A DNA stretch of 64,000 nt, from positions 186,001-250,000 of the forward strand of contig CAWDIB010000004.1 in assembly GCA_963802275.1 (NCBI GenBank). The letters run 5' to 3'. Source of the stretch: CAZMZW01 sp963802275 (GTDB lineage Bacteria > Chloroflexota > Anaerolineae > Anaerolineales > Anaerolineaceae). Below, one piece after another: positions 8,869-18,728 of the stretch; the stretch's first letter is position 1, and every line of letters begins with the position of its first letter. The position numbers were made by a program, and so were the translations under genes. Under the pieces are notes generated by a model that saw nothing but the letters and a program-made list of their open reading frames with translations, was not told the origin of the DNA and did no database searches.

Positions 8869-9532
8869 TATGAATAAAAAAATAGCAGTCATTGGTGGTA
8901 CCGGAAAAGAAGGCAAGGGGTTGGCGTATCGCTGGGCAAAATACGGGCATCAGGTCATCATCGGTTCGCGTTCACTGGAGAAAGCCAAGGCAGCCGTAGA
9001 GGAAATTTTAGCGATTCTGCCTGATGGCAGCAACCTTAATGCAGATACAAATGAAAACGCAACACAAAATTCTGATATTGCAGTTGTTACCGTTCCTTAT
9101 GCCGCACACCGTGAAATCTTATCAACCCTGCATAAAATATTGGCTGACAAAATCATCATTGATGTAACAGTTCCCCTTACGCCTCCGCAGGTCACAAAAG
9201 TCCACATCCCAACATCAGGGAGTGCAGCTATGGAAGCGCGGGAAATTCTTGGGGACGATTGCAGAATTGCATCTGCATTCCACAACATATCACATGATCT
9301 CTTAATCAAAGACGAACCAATTTCATGTGACGTATTGGTATGCGGGACTGATGAGTCGACCCGGGTAATTGCATTGGAACTGGTGAAAAATGCCGGTTTG
9401 AAAGGTTGGGATGCGGGGTCATTGGAAAATTCAGTTGTTGCTGAAAGCCTGACATCAATTCTGATTCACATCAATAAAAAATACAAAGCACGTAATGCCG
9501 GAATAAAGATTACCGGTGCCAAGAATCATTAG
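8861..9532 (+). CDS. npdG: NADPH-dependent F420 reductase
   Basis: A 223-residue Rossmann-fold protein with I-G-G-T-G-K-E-G-K-G-L at the N-terminus and S-R-S-L-E-K-A following strand 2, as in F420H2:NADP+ oxidoreductases. The family transfers hydride between NADPH and coenzyme F420. Context supports this: cofE, cofD and cofC follow at once, then an F420-type oxidoreductase. The ATG at 8861 overlaps the preceding stop by 8 bp; an ATG at 8870 is an alternative. It would supply reduced F420 for the downstream enzyme. Confidence 0.88.
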   Translation: MNNMNKKIAVIGGTGKEGKGLAYRWAKYGHQVIIGSRSLEKAKAAVEEILAILPDGSNLNADTNENATQNSDIAVVTVPYAAHREILSTLHKILADKIIIDVTVPLTPPQVTKVHIPTSGSAAMEAREILGDDCRIASAFHNISHDLLIKDEPISCDVLVCGTDESTRVIALELVKNAGLKGWDAGSLENSVVAESLTSILIHINKKYKARNAGIKITGAKNH

Positions 9533-9535
9533 AAA

Positions 9536-10302
9536 ATGGATCTAGTCCTTCATCCCATAGCAGGAATTCCATTAATAGCAAAAGGGGACGAAATATCCAA
9601 GATTTTATTAATCGCCATTAAAAATAATGGAATAGATTTGCAGGATGATGATATCCTGGTCATCACACAAAAAATCATTTCAAAAGCTGAAGGCCGGCAG
9701 ATTCAATTGTCATGTATTGTTCCTTCAAAACGGGCAATGGAAATCTCGAAAGTAAGTAATAAGGATCCACGCCTAATTGAATTAATCTTGAGAGAAAGCA
9801 ATGAAGTATTGAGGATTACAAAAAAGCACATCATTGTTGAACATCGGTTAGGTTTTATTTGCGCAAACGCAGGAATTGATCATTCGAATGTATGCAAAGA
9901 CGAAGAACCTACCGTAGATTCATATTTATTGTTGCCAGTTAATCCGGACCATTCAGCTGTCCTTATCCGGAAAAATATCAAGAAAATCGCAGGTAAATCC
10001 ATTGGCGTATTGATCATTGATTCGCATGGACGTGCCTGGCGCAATGGAATTGTGGGTACAAGCATTGGTCTGGCCGGTATGCCTGCCTTGGTTGATCTTC
10101 GTGGCAAGGAAGATATGTTTGGTTTCAAGTTGAGAATAACTCAGGTGGCAGCTGCTGATGAATTGGCAGCTGCAGCATCATTGATAATGGGCCAGGCAGA
10201 CGAAAAAATTCCGGCAGTGCATGTAAGGGGGTTTCCCTATAAAATGAGGAATGCCTCCTTGCGCGAATTAATCCGCGACAAAAAAGGGACCTCTTTCGAT
10301 AG
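9536..10302 (+). CDS. cofE: Coenzyme F420:L-glutamate ligase (one probable indel)
   Basis: CofE adds gamma-linked glutamates to F420-0 with GTP. The protein starts H-P-I-A-G-I-P-L-I and has the family motifs V-I-T-Q-K-I-I-S-K-A-E-G-R, G-F-I-C-A-N-A-G-I-D and the metal-binding I-I-D-S-H-G-R-A-W-R. As given, the frame runs past the gene end into cofD, mimicking a fusion. Adding one A to the six-A run at 10280-10285 makes the end read K-K-R-D-L-F-R-stop (TAG 10300-10302), the D-L-F-R ending I know from CofE, 4 bp before the cofD ATG. Corrected length is 255 residues. Confidence 0.88.
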
Positions 10303-10306
10303 CCAC

Positions 10307-11237
10307 ATGAAGGTTGTTGCATTAGCTGGTGGAGTAGGGGGAGCAAAAATGGTATTTGGACTAGCAGGTATTCTGCCTGCCGGCGACCTATCAGTGATAG
10401 TCAATACAGGAGATGATTTCGAACACTATGGACTTTATATCTGTCCTGATATTGACACCGTTTGCTACCATCTTGGCGTGATGAACAATCCTGTAACTGG
10501 TTGGGGCAGAAAAAGGGACACATTTTTCTCTTTAAAAGAATCAGTCCGTCTTGGAGGACCGGCTTGGTTTCAAATTGGTGATAAAGATATGGGAACACAC
10601 CTTGAAAGGACAAGGCGGCTTAGCAGTGGTCAAAAATTAAGCGAAATCACCAAGGACTTTTGCGATAGATGGAAGATACTCTCGCATGTGTACCCGATGA
10701 CAGACGATAAAGTCTCAACATGGCTACTGACTGAAGAATCGGGGGAATTGCCATTTCAAGATTATTTTGTTCACCAACAATGCCAGCCGGTTGTTAAAAA
10801 GATAATTTTTAAGGGTGCAGAAAGAAGCCAAACATGTTGAAAGAAGCATTCAAGCGATTGAAGAAGCTGAGTTAATAATTTTCTGTCCATCCAATCCATG
10901 GGTCAGCATCGATCCAATCTTATCCATTAAGGAAATAAAATCATCCATAAAGATGAAAAAGGTGATAGCCATCTCCCCCATCATCCAGGGAAGAGCACTT
11001 AAAGGTCCGGCAGCAAAAATATTTAGTGAGATGGGCATTGAACCCTCAGCCCTTTCGGTCTTAAAGCATTACAAAGAAACAATCAGTGGATTTATTTATG
11101 ATATTCGAGATGCAGGAATTCAGGATCTAATCATGCGGGAAGGTATAATTTCTTATGCAACCGATACCATTATGAGAAATAACAAGAAGAAACTTGAATT
11201 AGCAAAAGAAGTTATGAAATTCTCATTGACTTATTAA
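10307..11237 (+). CDS. cofD: 2-phospho-L-lactate transferase (frameshifted)
   Basis: CofD transfers the phospholactyl (or related) group from the guanylated donor to the deazaflavin Fo, giving F420-0. The start M-K-V-V-A-L-A-G-G-V-G-G-A-K and the motif N-T-G-D-D-F-E-H-Y-G-L-Y-I-C-P-D-I-D-T are diagnostic. Near 10821-10823 the frame ends prematurely (K-G-A-E-R-S-Q-T-C-stop), but removing one base of the AAA run gives K-G-A-E-E-A-K-H-V-E-R and continues into C-P-S-N-P-W-V-S-I-D-P-I-L, a conserved CofD motif. Corrected length is about 309 residues, normal for CofD. I infer a sequencing indel. Confidence 0.88.
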
Positions 11238-11242
11238 CCGCC

Positions 11243-11848
11243 ATGTCCCTCTGTGCCATTATTCCGGTGAAACCATTGAAAAGGGGAAAATCACGGCTTT
11301 CAGGCATATTATCTGTTGAAGAGCGGGAACAACTTAATAAAGATATGCTGAAAAGAGTTCTCAACTGCATCCAAAAAACCCCCGAAATTCATTTTTATAT
11401 TGTCATCAGTTATGACCCGACAACCCTATCCATAGCACGGGAAATGGGCGCGAAGACTGTTCTGGAAAGCAAATTGACTAATCTAAATCGCGCTTTAAGA
11501 AAAGCCACAACAGCCGCCAAAGCTTATAGTGCCACTCGCGTTCTAATTTTGCCAGCAGATTTACCATTGATTCATGAATCGGATATCCAGCAATTTATCA
11601 AGTTGGGCGAGCCTTCACAGGGAATCGTGATCTCCCCTGACCATAAGCAAAACGGGACAAATGCTTTGCTGGTAGATCCCATCGGAGTAATTGATTACAA
11701 TTTTGGTGAATGGTCATTTCGAAAACATATTGAACAAGCCCAGCGTAAAAGAGTAAATATTACGGTTGCGGACATCAAGAATTTGAAATTTGATTTGGAC
11801 CTTCCGGAAGATTTTTTATTACTTAAAACCATGGAACAATCCATATAA
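11243..11848 (+). CDS. cofC: 2-phospho-L-lactate guanylyltransferase
   Basis: A 201-residue nucleotidyltransferase. The start I-I-P-V-K-P-L-K-R-G-K-S-R-L-S is the CofC signature loop, and I-L-P-A-D-L-P-L-I contains the metal-binding Asp. CofC couples GTP to 2-phospholactate (or phosphoenolpyruvate in some bacteria), releasing pyrophosphate, and hands the product to CofD. It follows cofD by 5 bp. The lone pyrophosphatase two genes downstream could pull this step forward; that link is inference. Confidence 0.9.
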   Translation: MSLCAIIPVKPLKRGKSRLSGILSVEEREQLNKDMLKRVLNCIQKTPEIHFYIVISYDPTTLSIAREMGAKTVLESKLTNLNRALRKATTAAKAYSATRVLILPADLPLIHESDIQQFIKLGEPSQGIVISPDHKQNGTNALLVDPIGVIDYNFGEWSFRKHIEQAQRKRVNITVADIKNLKFDLDLPEDFLLLKTMEQSI

Positions 11849-11870
11849 AAAAACAAAAAGGAGAAATGGA

Positions 11871-12869
11871 ATGGCAGAACGAGTTGCATTGTACTTGCAG
11901 GATTCCCACGATCTCAGGGATGGTCTGGATTTTGTCAAATATGCAGAAAAAAAGGGATTTGAAGCAGTCTGGCAAGCGGAAAGCCGACTCGTACGGGATG
12001 CCATTGTGCCAATGGCAGCCTATGCCGCAGTAACTGAAAAAATCAAAGTCGGTTCGGGCGTTATCAACAACTGGACTCGCAATATCGGCCTCCTGGCAGC
12101 AACTTTCTTAACCCTGGATGATCTTGCCCCCAACCGCATCATTTGCGGAATTGGCGCATGGTGGGACCCCCTGGCAAAAAATGTTGGGATCAATCGCAGT
12201 AAACCACTTTTGGCAATGCGTGAAACCGTGGAAGTGATGCGCCAGTTACTCAATATGGAACAGGTGACTTTCCATGGAGAGTTCATTCATGTGGATGGCA
12301 TAGAACTGGATGTAGTTCATGGGCGTAAGGAACCCCGCCATGTGCCCATTTACATTGGTGCCACAGGCGATAAAATGATGGAAATGGCTGGGGAAATCGC
12401 CGATGGGGTGGTGCTCAATTATTGCGTCCCACCGGAATACAATCATAATGCCTTGAACCTTCTTGAAAAGGGAGGAAAAATCAAGGGTAAGAAGCTGGAA
12501 GATATCGACCGTCCACAGTTGGTAGTCTGCTCAGTTGATTTGGATCATGACCGAGCAATTGATACAACCCGTGAACTGCTGACACAGTATCTTGCACAGC
12601 AACCGCACATTGCCAAAGCATCAGGCGTATCTCAGGATGTTGTTGATAAAATCCAATCCATTCTTGGTTGGCCGGCAACTTACGAGCAAATCCAGAAAGC
12701 AAAACACTTGGTGCCGGAGGAATTGATCCTGCGAATAACCGCTTCGGGAACACCTGATGAGGCGCGGGCAAAAGTCAAAGAATATGAAAAGAATGGGTGC
12801 ACCTGCCCGATCCTTTATCCTGTTGGAGGAGATGTAAAACTTCTCATTGATACATTTACCCAAAGTTAA
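11871..12869 (+). CDS. F420-type luciferase-like (LLM) oxidoreductase
   Basis: A 332-residue TIM-barrel protein of the luciferase-like monooxygenase superfamily. It resembles F420-dependent oxidoreductases and methylene-tetrahydromethanopterin reductases: G-F-E-A-V-W-Q-A-E-S-R near the N-terminus, V-G-S-G-V-I-N-N-W-T-R and the C-terminal G-T-P-D-E-A-R-A-K. The start at 11871 is set by the Shine-Dalgarno sequence AAGGAG 8 bp upstream; the frame is open further 5' but overlaps cofC. Position right after cofC supports F420H2 as cofactor. The substrate cannot be told. Confidence 0.85.
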   Translation: MAERVALYLQDSHDLRDGLDFVKYAEKKGFEAVWQAESRLVRDAIVPMAAYAAVTEKIKVGSGVINNWTRNIGLLAATFLTLDDLAPNRIICGIGAWWDPLAKNVGINRSKPLLAMRETVEVMRQLLNMEQVTFHGEFIHVDGIELDVVHGRKEPRHVPIYIGATGDKMMEMAGEIADGVVLNYCVPPEYNHNALNLLEKGGKIKGKKLEDIDRPQLVVCSVDLDHDRAIDTTRELLTQYLAQQPHIAKASGVSQDVVDKIQSILGWPATYEQIQKAKHLVPEELILRITASGTPDEARAKVKEYEKNGCTCPILYPVGGDVKLLIDTFTQS

Positions 12870-12877
12870 TCAGCTGT

Positions 12878-14224
12878 ATGTACAAACACACCTATGTTGT
12901 TGGACATGTAAACCCGGATACTGATTCTATTGCTTCAGCCATTGCCTATGCATGGCTGCTTCAGGAAAGAGATGGTTACACTGTGGTAGCAGCCAGGGCG
13001 GGTGTGTTGAATCCCCAATCAAAATGGCTGCTTGATTTTCTTGGCCTGGAAGTACCTGTCCTGCTGACCGATGCATCCCCGCGTTTTGAAGCAGTTGCAC
13101 GATTGATCAAAGCGGTTCGTCCGGATAACCTGCTGCATGACGCCTGGAGCATTGCAGTCAATAACAGCAAATTAGCCCCTGTTGTAAACCCGGACGTTAC
13201 ACCGTACGGTTTGGTGACCTGTGATGGTATCTTTCGCCTGATGATTTCTATGGTGGGAGAGGATACGGAAGAACACCCTATCCGCTTGAGTGAAATTCTT
13301 GATCTGCCCTGTTCTCAGGCAGCTGCTACCCAGTTCATTGCATTTCCTAAAAACGCCAGGATCAAGGATTATCTAAAAAAGATATTGTGGGCGGAGGAAA
13401 ATGTTTTTTGGCTGGTGGATGCCGAGGGTAAATATGCCGGTTTGGTGGATCAAAAAGATTTGCTAAATCCTCCAAGAATGAAATTAATCCTGGTTGATCA
13501 CAACGAAGCCAGCCAATCAGTGCCTTCACTGGATGAAGCTGAATTAATTGAGATTATCGATCACCACCGGTTGGGCAATTCATCCACCATTACTCCCATT
13601 CAATTTTCCGTTGAACCTGTTGGAAGCACATCAACCTTGATCACTGAAAGGGTTAGATCATCAGGAGTACAAATTACCCCACAAATTGGATTCCTTTTAA
13701 TAGGCGGCATTATTTCGGATACTTTGAATTTGATGTCGCCTACTACCACCGAGCGGGATCGGCAAGCCGTTGAATATATATCCAAGTTGGTGATTAGAGA
13801 GAATCCATTCATGATTAACGAAATCAACCAATTTGCCAAAATGCTGCTTTCTTCCGGTACCGGTATTAACAACCGTTCTGCAGAAGAAGTCGTATCTGGT
13901 GACATAAAATATTATTCAGAGGATGAGTATAAATTTGCCATTTCACAGGCAGAAGTCACCACGAACCTTTACGAGCTAAACGAATATATCCAAGGCCTTA
14001 AGACAGCTTTGGTGACGGTACGAAAAAGCCGGGGGTTGGATTTCGCTGGTCTGATGGTCACTGATATTGTGCGAGGTTCCAGCATACTCATATTCGATAA
14101 TCCACCGATTCTACTGGATGACCTCCCTTTTGAAAAAACTGGCGATAACACCTGGCTGGCGGAAGGGCTGGTATCCAGGAAAAAACAACTGGTTCCAGTG
14201 ATTCTAAGCTTAATAAAAGGTTGA
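12878..14224 (+). CDS. ppaC: Manganese-dependent family II inorganic pyrophosphatase with CBS domains
   Basis: A 448-residue DHH-superfamily pyrophosphatase. Metal-binding motifs are G-H-V-N-P-D-T-D-S-I, D-H-H in E-I-I-D-H-H-R-L-G-N and G-G-I-I-S-D-T-L-N-L. About 130 extra residues between the first motifs hold two CBS repeats (ending near G-L-V-T-C-D-G-I-F and G-L-V-D-Q-K-D-L-L), which in this family bind adenine nucleotides and regulate activity. No DRTGG insert is apparent, unlike some clostridial forms. It hydrolyses PPi in the cytoplasm. Being 8 bp after the LLM gene it is probably co-transcribed with the F420 genes. Confidence 0.92.
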   Translation: MYKHTYVVGHVNPDTDSIASAIAYAWLLQERDGYTVVAARAGVLNPQSKWLLDFLGLEVPVLLTDASPRFEAVARLIKAVRPDNLLHDAWSIAVNNSKLAPVVNPDVTPYGLVTCDGIFRLMISMVGEDTEEHPIRLSEILDLPCSQAAATQFIAFPKNARIKDYLKKILWAEENVFWLVDAEGKYAGLVDQKDLLNPPRMKLILVDHNEASQSVPSLDEAELIEIIDHHRLGNSSTITPIQFSVEPVGSTSTLITERVRSSGVQITPQIGFLLIGGIISDTLNLMSPTTTERDRQAVEYISKLVIRENPFMINEINQFAKMLLSSGTGINNRSAEEVVSGDIKYYSEDEYKFAISQAEVTTNLYELNEYIQGLKTALVTVRKSRGLDFAGLMVTDIVRGSSILIFDNPPILLDDLPFEKTGDNTWLAEGLVSRKKQLVPVILSLIKG

Positions 14225-14251
14225 TTTAAATGGCATCGAAATGGAGGACTC

Positions 14252-15667
14252 ATGTGGGATAAATATTTCAGTATTGCAAGTGTTGAAGAGGTGCTTGATT
14301 TATTGGAAAGGGAAAAAACCAACGCGAAAATTATTTCCGGTGGAACAGACCTGATCCTTGAGATGAAGCAGGGACTTCATCCTCAGGTAACCTGTCTGAT
14401 TGATGTCAGCCGTATCAATGGTTTGGATCGCATTTGGGAAGAAGACGGGGTTATTCACATCGGGACTGGGGTGACCCATAATCAATGCATTGCTTCGAGT
14501 CTCATCCGCAAGCATGCTTTTCCGTTGGTTCAAGCGTGTTATGGGGTGGGAACCCCGCAGATCAGGAACATAGCCACCATTGCCGGCAACCTGGCAACCG
14601 GCTCACCCGCCAATGACACGATCGTTCCCCTGACTGCCTTGAATGCCTCTCTAAAACTGAGATCGAAAACCGGGGAGAGGATTGTGAAGGTTGCGGATCT
14701 TTATAAGGGTGTTCGCAAGACCATACTCCAGCCAAATGAAATGATCACAGAAATATTCTTTAACAAAATGGTTGGTAATCAAAATGGTGTTTTCAAACGC
14801 TATATTTTAAGAGCAACTCACTCGATTTCCGTAGTCAATACCGCCATTCTAATAACAAGGGATGAAAATGTTGTCAAAAACGTTGTCATCACAATCGGAT
14901 GTGTCGCTCCAACCATCATTAGAGCACAGGAGGCGGAATCTTTTCTCATCGGCAAAGAACTGAATAACAAAACAATTAATGCTACTGCTGAGTTGACACT
15001 TAAAGCGATTAAACCTATTTCCGATGTAAGAGCTAGTGCTCAATACCGCTCCCGATTGGTAAAAATATTGGTCAGCGATGGTTTAAACGATCTCTTGAAA
15101 AACGAGGTGGAAAAGAGCATACCAGATAGGCCTATTTACCTATGGGGAAAAGGAACTGGTATCATCTCTAAATTACAGTCATCAATTACCCATACAAAGT
15201 CAGAAGTGATCAATCTAAAGATTAATCAAAAAGATTTCCGCCTGAATAAATTTCAAGACGGCCTGCTGGTTGATCTCATTCGAGATGGTGTCGGATTTAC
15301 GGGAACAAAAATTGGTTGTGGTGAAGGAGAGTGCGGCGCTTGCACCATCACCATGGATGGTCTCTCGGTTTTCAGTTGCCTGATTCCTGCACCAAGAGCA
15401 CATGGCACTGACATAAAAACCATTGAGGGGGTAGCCGACAATGGAAAATTGCACCCCATTCAAGAAGCATACATAGAAGAAGGCGCAGTTCAATGCGGTT
15501 ACTGTACACCAGGTTTTATCATGTCAACCATCCAGTTACTGGATGAAATTTCCAATCCAACCAAAGAGCAAATCCAGGAGGGACTGTCAGGAAATTTATG
15601 CCGCTGCACCGGCTATTACCGCATCATAGCAGCTGTTGAAAAAGCTGCCCAAATGATGGAGCATTAG
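14252..15667 (+). CDS. Molybdenum hydroxylase FAD and 2Fe-2S subunits fused
   Basis: A 471-residue fusion. Residues about 1-285 form the FAD-binding subunit of the xanthine dehydrogenase family (I-S-G-G-T-D-L near the start, T-I-A-G-N-L-A-T-G-S-P-A-N-D in the middle). After a linker, residues about 310-471 form the 2Fe-2S subunit: first cluster C-G-E-G-E-C-G-A-C, second C-G-Y-C with C-R-C near the end. Usually these are separate CoxM/XdhB and CoxS/XdhC-type proteins. No sign of an indel is seen at the junction, so the fusion looks genuine. It passes electrons from the molybdenum subunit encoded next to FAD. Confidence 0.9.
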   Translation: MWDKYFSIASVEEVLDLLEREKTNAKIISGGTDLILEMKQGLHPQVTCLIDVSRINGLDRIWEEDGVIHIGTGVTHNQCIASSLIRKHAFPLVQACYGVGTPQIRNIATIAGNLATGSPANDTIVPLTALNASLKLRSKTGERIVKVADLYKGVRKTILQPNEMITEIFFNKMVGNQNGVFKRYILRATHSISVVNTAILITRDENVVKNVVITIGCVAPTIIRAQEAESFLIGKELNNKTINATAELTLKAIKPISDVRASAQYRSRLVKILVSDGLNDLLKNEVEKSIPDRPIYLWGKGTGIISKLQSSITHTKSEVINLKINQKDFRLNKFQDGLLVDLIRDGVGFTGTKIGCGEGECGACTITMDGLSVFSCLIPAPRAHGTDIKTIEGVADNGKLHPIQEAYIEEGAVQCGYCTPGFIMSTIQLLDEISNPTKEQIQEGLSGNLCRCTGYYRIIAAVEKAAQMMEH

Positions 15668-15676
15668 GAGGAAAAG

Positions 15677-17894
15677 ATGAGCGAAATTGTCGGAAGATCC
15701 ATTCCAAGAACTGATGCAAAAAGCAAAGTCAATGGTGCTGCTCTATATCCAGGAGATATTAATTTACCCAACCAGGCTTATCTGAAAGTACTTTTTTCCA
15801 GCAAACCGCACGCCATCATTAAGAATATAAATCTTGACAATGCTCTTGAAATACCCGGGGTTATCGACATTTTGACAGCAAAAGATGTCCCCGTCAATGA
15901 ATATGGACTGATCATGCCCGATCAACCTGTTCTTTGCGGACCAGGATCGGACAAACCTTATGCAGACAGGGTGAGGTTTATTGGGGATCAGGTTGCTGTG
16001 GTTATTGCTGAAAATGAAGCCATCGCAGCAAAGGCAGCCGCGGAAATTGTGGTGGATTATGAAGAATTACCTGTTCTAACTGACATGCACAAAGCAATGG
16101 AAAGCGATGCCATTCTTCTGCAGCCAGAGAAAGGAAGCAATGTTTTTTGCCATTACCAAGTCAGGAAGGGAGATATTGAAACAGCATTTAGAAGCGCCGA
16201 TTTGATCGTGGAAAATGATTACTTCACACCCGCCCAAGAACATGCATACCTGCAGCCTGAAGCCGGGCTTGGGTATATCGATGAAGAGGGTAGGGTGACC
16301 GTAGTTGTTGCCGGGCAATGGGTGCACGAAGACCAGGAACAAATCGCACATGCACTCAACCTGCCAGTGGACAAAGTCAGGGTCATTTATCCGGCGATAG
16401 GTGGCGCCTTTGGTGGTCGCGAGGATATGTCTATCCAAATCATATTGGCACTGGCTGCGTATAGTTTACATAATAAGGGGATAAATCGTCCAGTTAAAGT
16501 GGTGTGGAGCCGCGAAGAATCCATTATTGGACACCATAAGCGTCATCCTTACCATATTCACACCAAATGGGGAGTAACAAAAGAAGGAAAATTACTGGCC
16601 GCCAAGACTGAGATTTATGCGGATGGGGGAGCCTATGCATATACATCAACAAAAGTGATGGGAAATGCCACTTTGTTGGTCTGTGGAGCATATGAAATCC
16701 CCAATGTAAGAATTGATGCCAAAGCGATTTACACCAACAATCTTCCCAACGGTGCATTTCGAGGTTTTGGAGGTCCGCAAGGGTTATTTGCCGCAGAAAT
16801 GCAAATGAATAAAATTGCAGAATTACTGAAAATGGATCCGGTAGATTTGAGGATGAAAAACCTCATCCGGGAAGGGGTACCAACAGCTGTCAATACACCT
16901 TTACCCGCGGGGATCAGCATCCAGGAAGTCACCGAGAAAGCATGCCTGGCTGCAGGATGGATTTTCGATAAAGGTGCTTGGAAGTTGAATAGAAAAATCG
17001 AGAAATCCAAAAAACCGCATATTAAAAGGGGCATCGGACTGGCCATCGGCTACAAAAATGTCGGTTTTTCTTTTGGCGCTCCCGGAGCACTGCTGGGCAA
17101 CGATCGAATTGCATGGAAAAGCGGGCATTGAAAAAGCAATCGTGCATCATGCAGGTGCAGATGTGGGGCAGGGTGCTCATAGCGCGTTTGCACAAATTGC
17201 CGCCCAAGCACTGGGAATCCCAATTGAAAAAGTTGAATTGATCGCATCAGACACCGCCCAAACACAGAATTCCGGTAGTTCATCCGCTTCACGCATGACC
17301 TTCATGGCTGGCAATTCCATCCTTGGGGCAGCCAAAGCTGTATTAGAGAAATGGGAGAACGAAGAAAGACCCGCCCTCGCTGACTATAAGTACGTACCTC
17401 CCAAGACTACTCCATTTGCTCCAGAAACGGGCGAATGCACGCCAAATTTCGCTTATGGGTATGTAGCCGAGATTGCCGAAGTGGAAGTGAATACTCTCAC
17501 TGGGAAAGTAAAATTACTAAAAATTATCTGCGCTGATGACGTTGGTAAAGCCATCAATCCCATCCAGGTGAAGGGACAAATTGAGGGGGCCATCGTGCAA
17601 GCGGCTGGATATGCAATACTTGAAAACTTCATCCAAAAAGATGGGTTTGTAAAAACCAAAAGCCTTTCAACTTATCTGGTTCCAACCATTATGGATATTC
17701 CTGATGAAACGGAAAGCATTATTGTGGAGACTGCCGATCCATTGGGGCCATTGGGAGCCAGGGGAATGGGAGAAATGCCTTATCTGCCTTTTGCACCAGC
17801 CATCATTGCTGCGGTGCATGATGCCACTGGGGTCTGGTTTGATAGTTTTCCATTAACTGAAGAAAAAATTCTTCAAGGGCTTGGTGAACTCTAA
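15677..17894 (+). CDS. Molybdenum hydroxylase large subunit (frameshifted)
   Basis: The molybdopterin-binding subunit of a xanthine-dehydrogenase/aldehyde-oxidase family enzyme. Motifs: G-R-S-I-P-R-T-D-A-K at the start, G-G-A-F-G-G-R-E-D, A-F-R-G-F-G-G-P-Q-G, and in the second part V-G-Q-G-A-H, S-A-S-R and G-A-R-G-M-G-E. The frame breaks near 17081-17085: removing one base of CCCGG joins K-N-V-G-F-S-F-G-A-P to E-H-C-W-A-T-I-E-L-H-G. The corrected protein has about 738 residues, normal for the family. The final Glu in G-M-G-E is the usual catalytic base. The substrate is unknown; purines or other N-heterocycles are plausible. Confidence 0.88.
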
Positions 17895-18504
17895 GCCAAT
17901 TTCTTCAAAGATTGCTGCGATTATCATTGCAGCAGGAGAATCACGCAGGTTTAAGGGAATCATCAAGCAATTGATTCCCTGGAAAAAAAAGCCGCTGATA
18001 ATAAATGTGATTCAATTGGCAATAGAAAATGGATTGACGCCCATTTATGTCATCCTTGGTGCAAATAGTGAAAAAATCATTCCAATTATTAATGAACTGC
18101 CTATAAAAATCATACAGAATCCGGATTGGAAAAAAGGGAAGGGTACATCCATTTCATTGGGAATCAGGTCCCTGCCCAAAAAAACACGAGCAGCAATGAT
18201 TTTTGTGGTGGATCAGCCTTTTCTTTCAATTAAATTAATTCAAACGATTGTAGACAGCTTCGATAATGATGATGCGGTGGATATCATTGCCCCATATGTG
18301 GGAGAAATTCAGGCAAATCCTGTTTTCTTTAAAAAAGAGACTTTTTCGGATTTGCGAGAATTAAACAATGAAAAGGGCGGAAAAGACATATTTGCAAAGT
18401 TTCATGTTAGAAAGATTCAATGGCCAGATGAGAAGATATTAAAAGATATCGATACAATTGAAGATTATTCATGCTTATCATCTTCCCCCAATCTGCCGGA
18501 GTGA
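17881..18504 (+). CDS. MocA-like molybdenum cofactor cytidylyltransferase
   Basis: A roughly 207-residue MobA-like nucleotidyltransferase with the signature A-A-G-E-S-R-R-F-K-G and the acceptor-side V-V-D-Q-P-F-L. MocA-type enzymes attach CMP to molybdopterin, giving the cofactor that xanthine-dehydrogenase-type enzymes use. Its overlap with the end of the large subunit gene supports service to that enzyme. The start is TTG at 17881 or GTG at 17884; the latter is as likely. A MobA-like protein for other substrates cannot be excluded. Confidence 0.82.
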   Translation: MVNSKPISSKIAAIIIAAGESRRFKGIIKQLIPWKKKPLIINVIQLAIENGLTPIYVILGANSEKIIPIINELPIKIIQNPDWKKGKGTSISLGIRSLPKKTRAAMIFVVDQPFLSIKLIQTIVDSFDNDDAVDIIAPYVGEIQANPVFFKKETFSDLRELNNEKGGKDIFAKFHVRKIQWPDEKILKDIDTIEDYSCLSSSPNLPE

Positions 18505-18728
18505 TAATCCCCCAATATTTTTCTTGCCTTTTCTACCTGATCTTTTTTTACAAATATATCCACGGCACCCAATGGCCCGAAATTTAACCCGTAGGTACTC
18601 CCCACACTCTCCTGGAGAAGTTGGGCATCTATCCCAAATGAATTCAACAGCGAGCGGATCATTTCCGCATCCAGCATGCCTGGCGAGGTCCAGATCAATT
18701 CCTGGGAAAATAATTTAGTTTTTCTCAT
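18465..18728 (-). CDS. DUF2007-family small protein
   Basis: About 87 residues, matching DUF2007 ('putative signal-transducing protein'): G-M-L-D-A-E-M-I-R-S-L-L followed by F-G-I-D-A and F-G-P-L-G-A-V-D-I-F-V. The fold is a small ferredoxin-like domain of unknown function. The start is taken at ATG 18726-18728, which overlaps the yprB end by 14 bp; an in-frame ATG at 18752 exists. It runs convergent to the MocA-like gene with about 40 bp overlap of the coding ends. Confidence 0.78.
   Translation of the reverse strand: MRKTKLFSQELIWTSPGMLDAEMIRSLLNSFGIDAQLLQESVGSTYGLNFGPLGAVDIFVKKDQVEKARKILGDYHSGRLGEDDKHE

Noticed and set aside
10815..10824. Programmed +1 frameshifting in cofD
   Set aside because: No slippery motif or stimulator structure is evident, other CofD genes as I know them are unshifted, and many unrelated genes here show the same kind of break.
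9536..10840. Apparent CofE-CofD fusion protein of 434 residues
   Set aside because: One added A restores the CofE ending D-L-F-R-stop just before a cofD ATG, so the fusion is best seen as an indel product.
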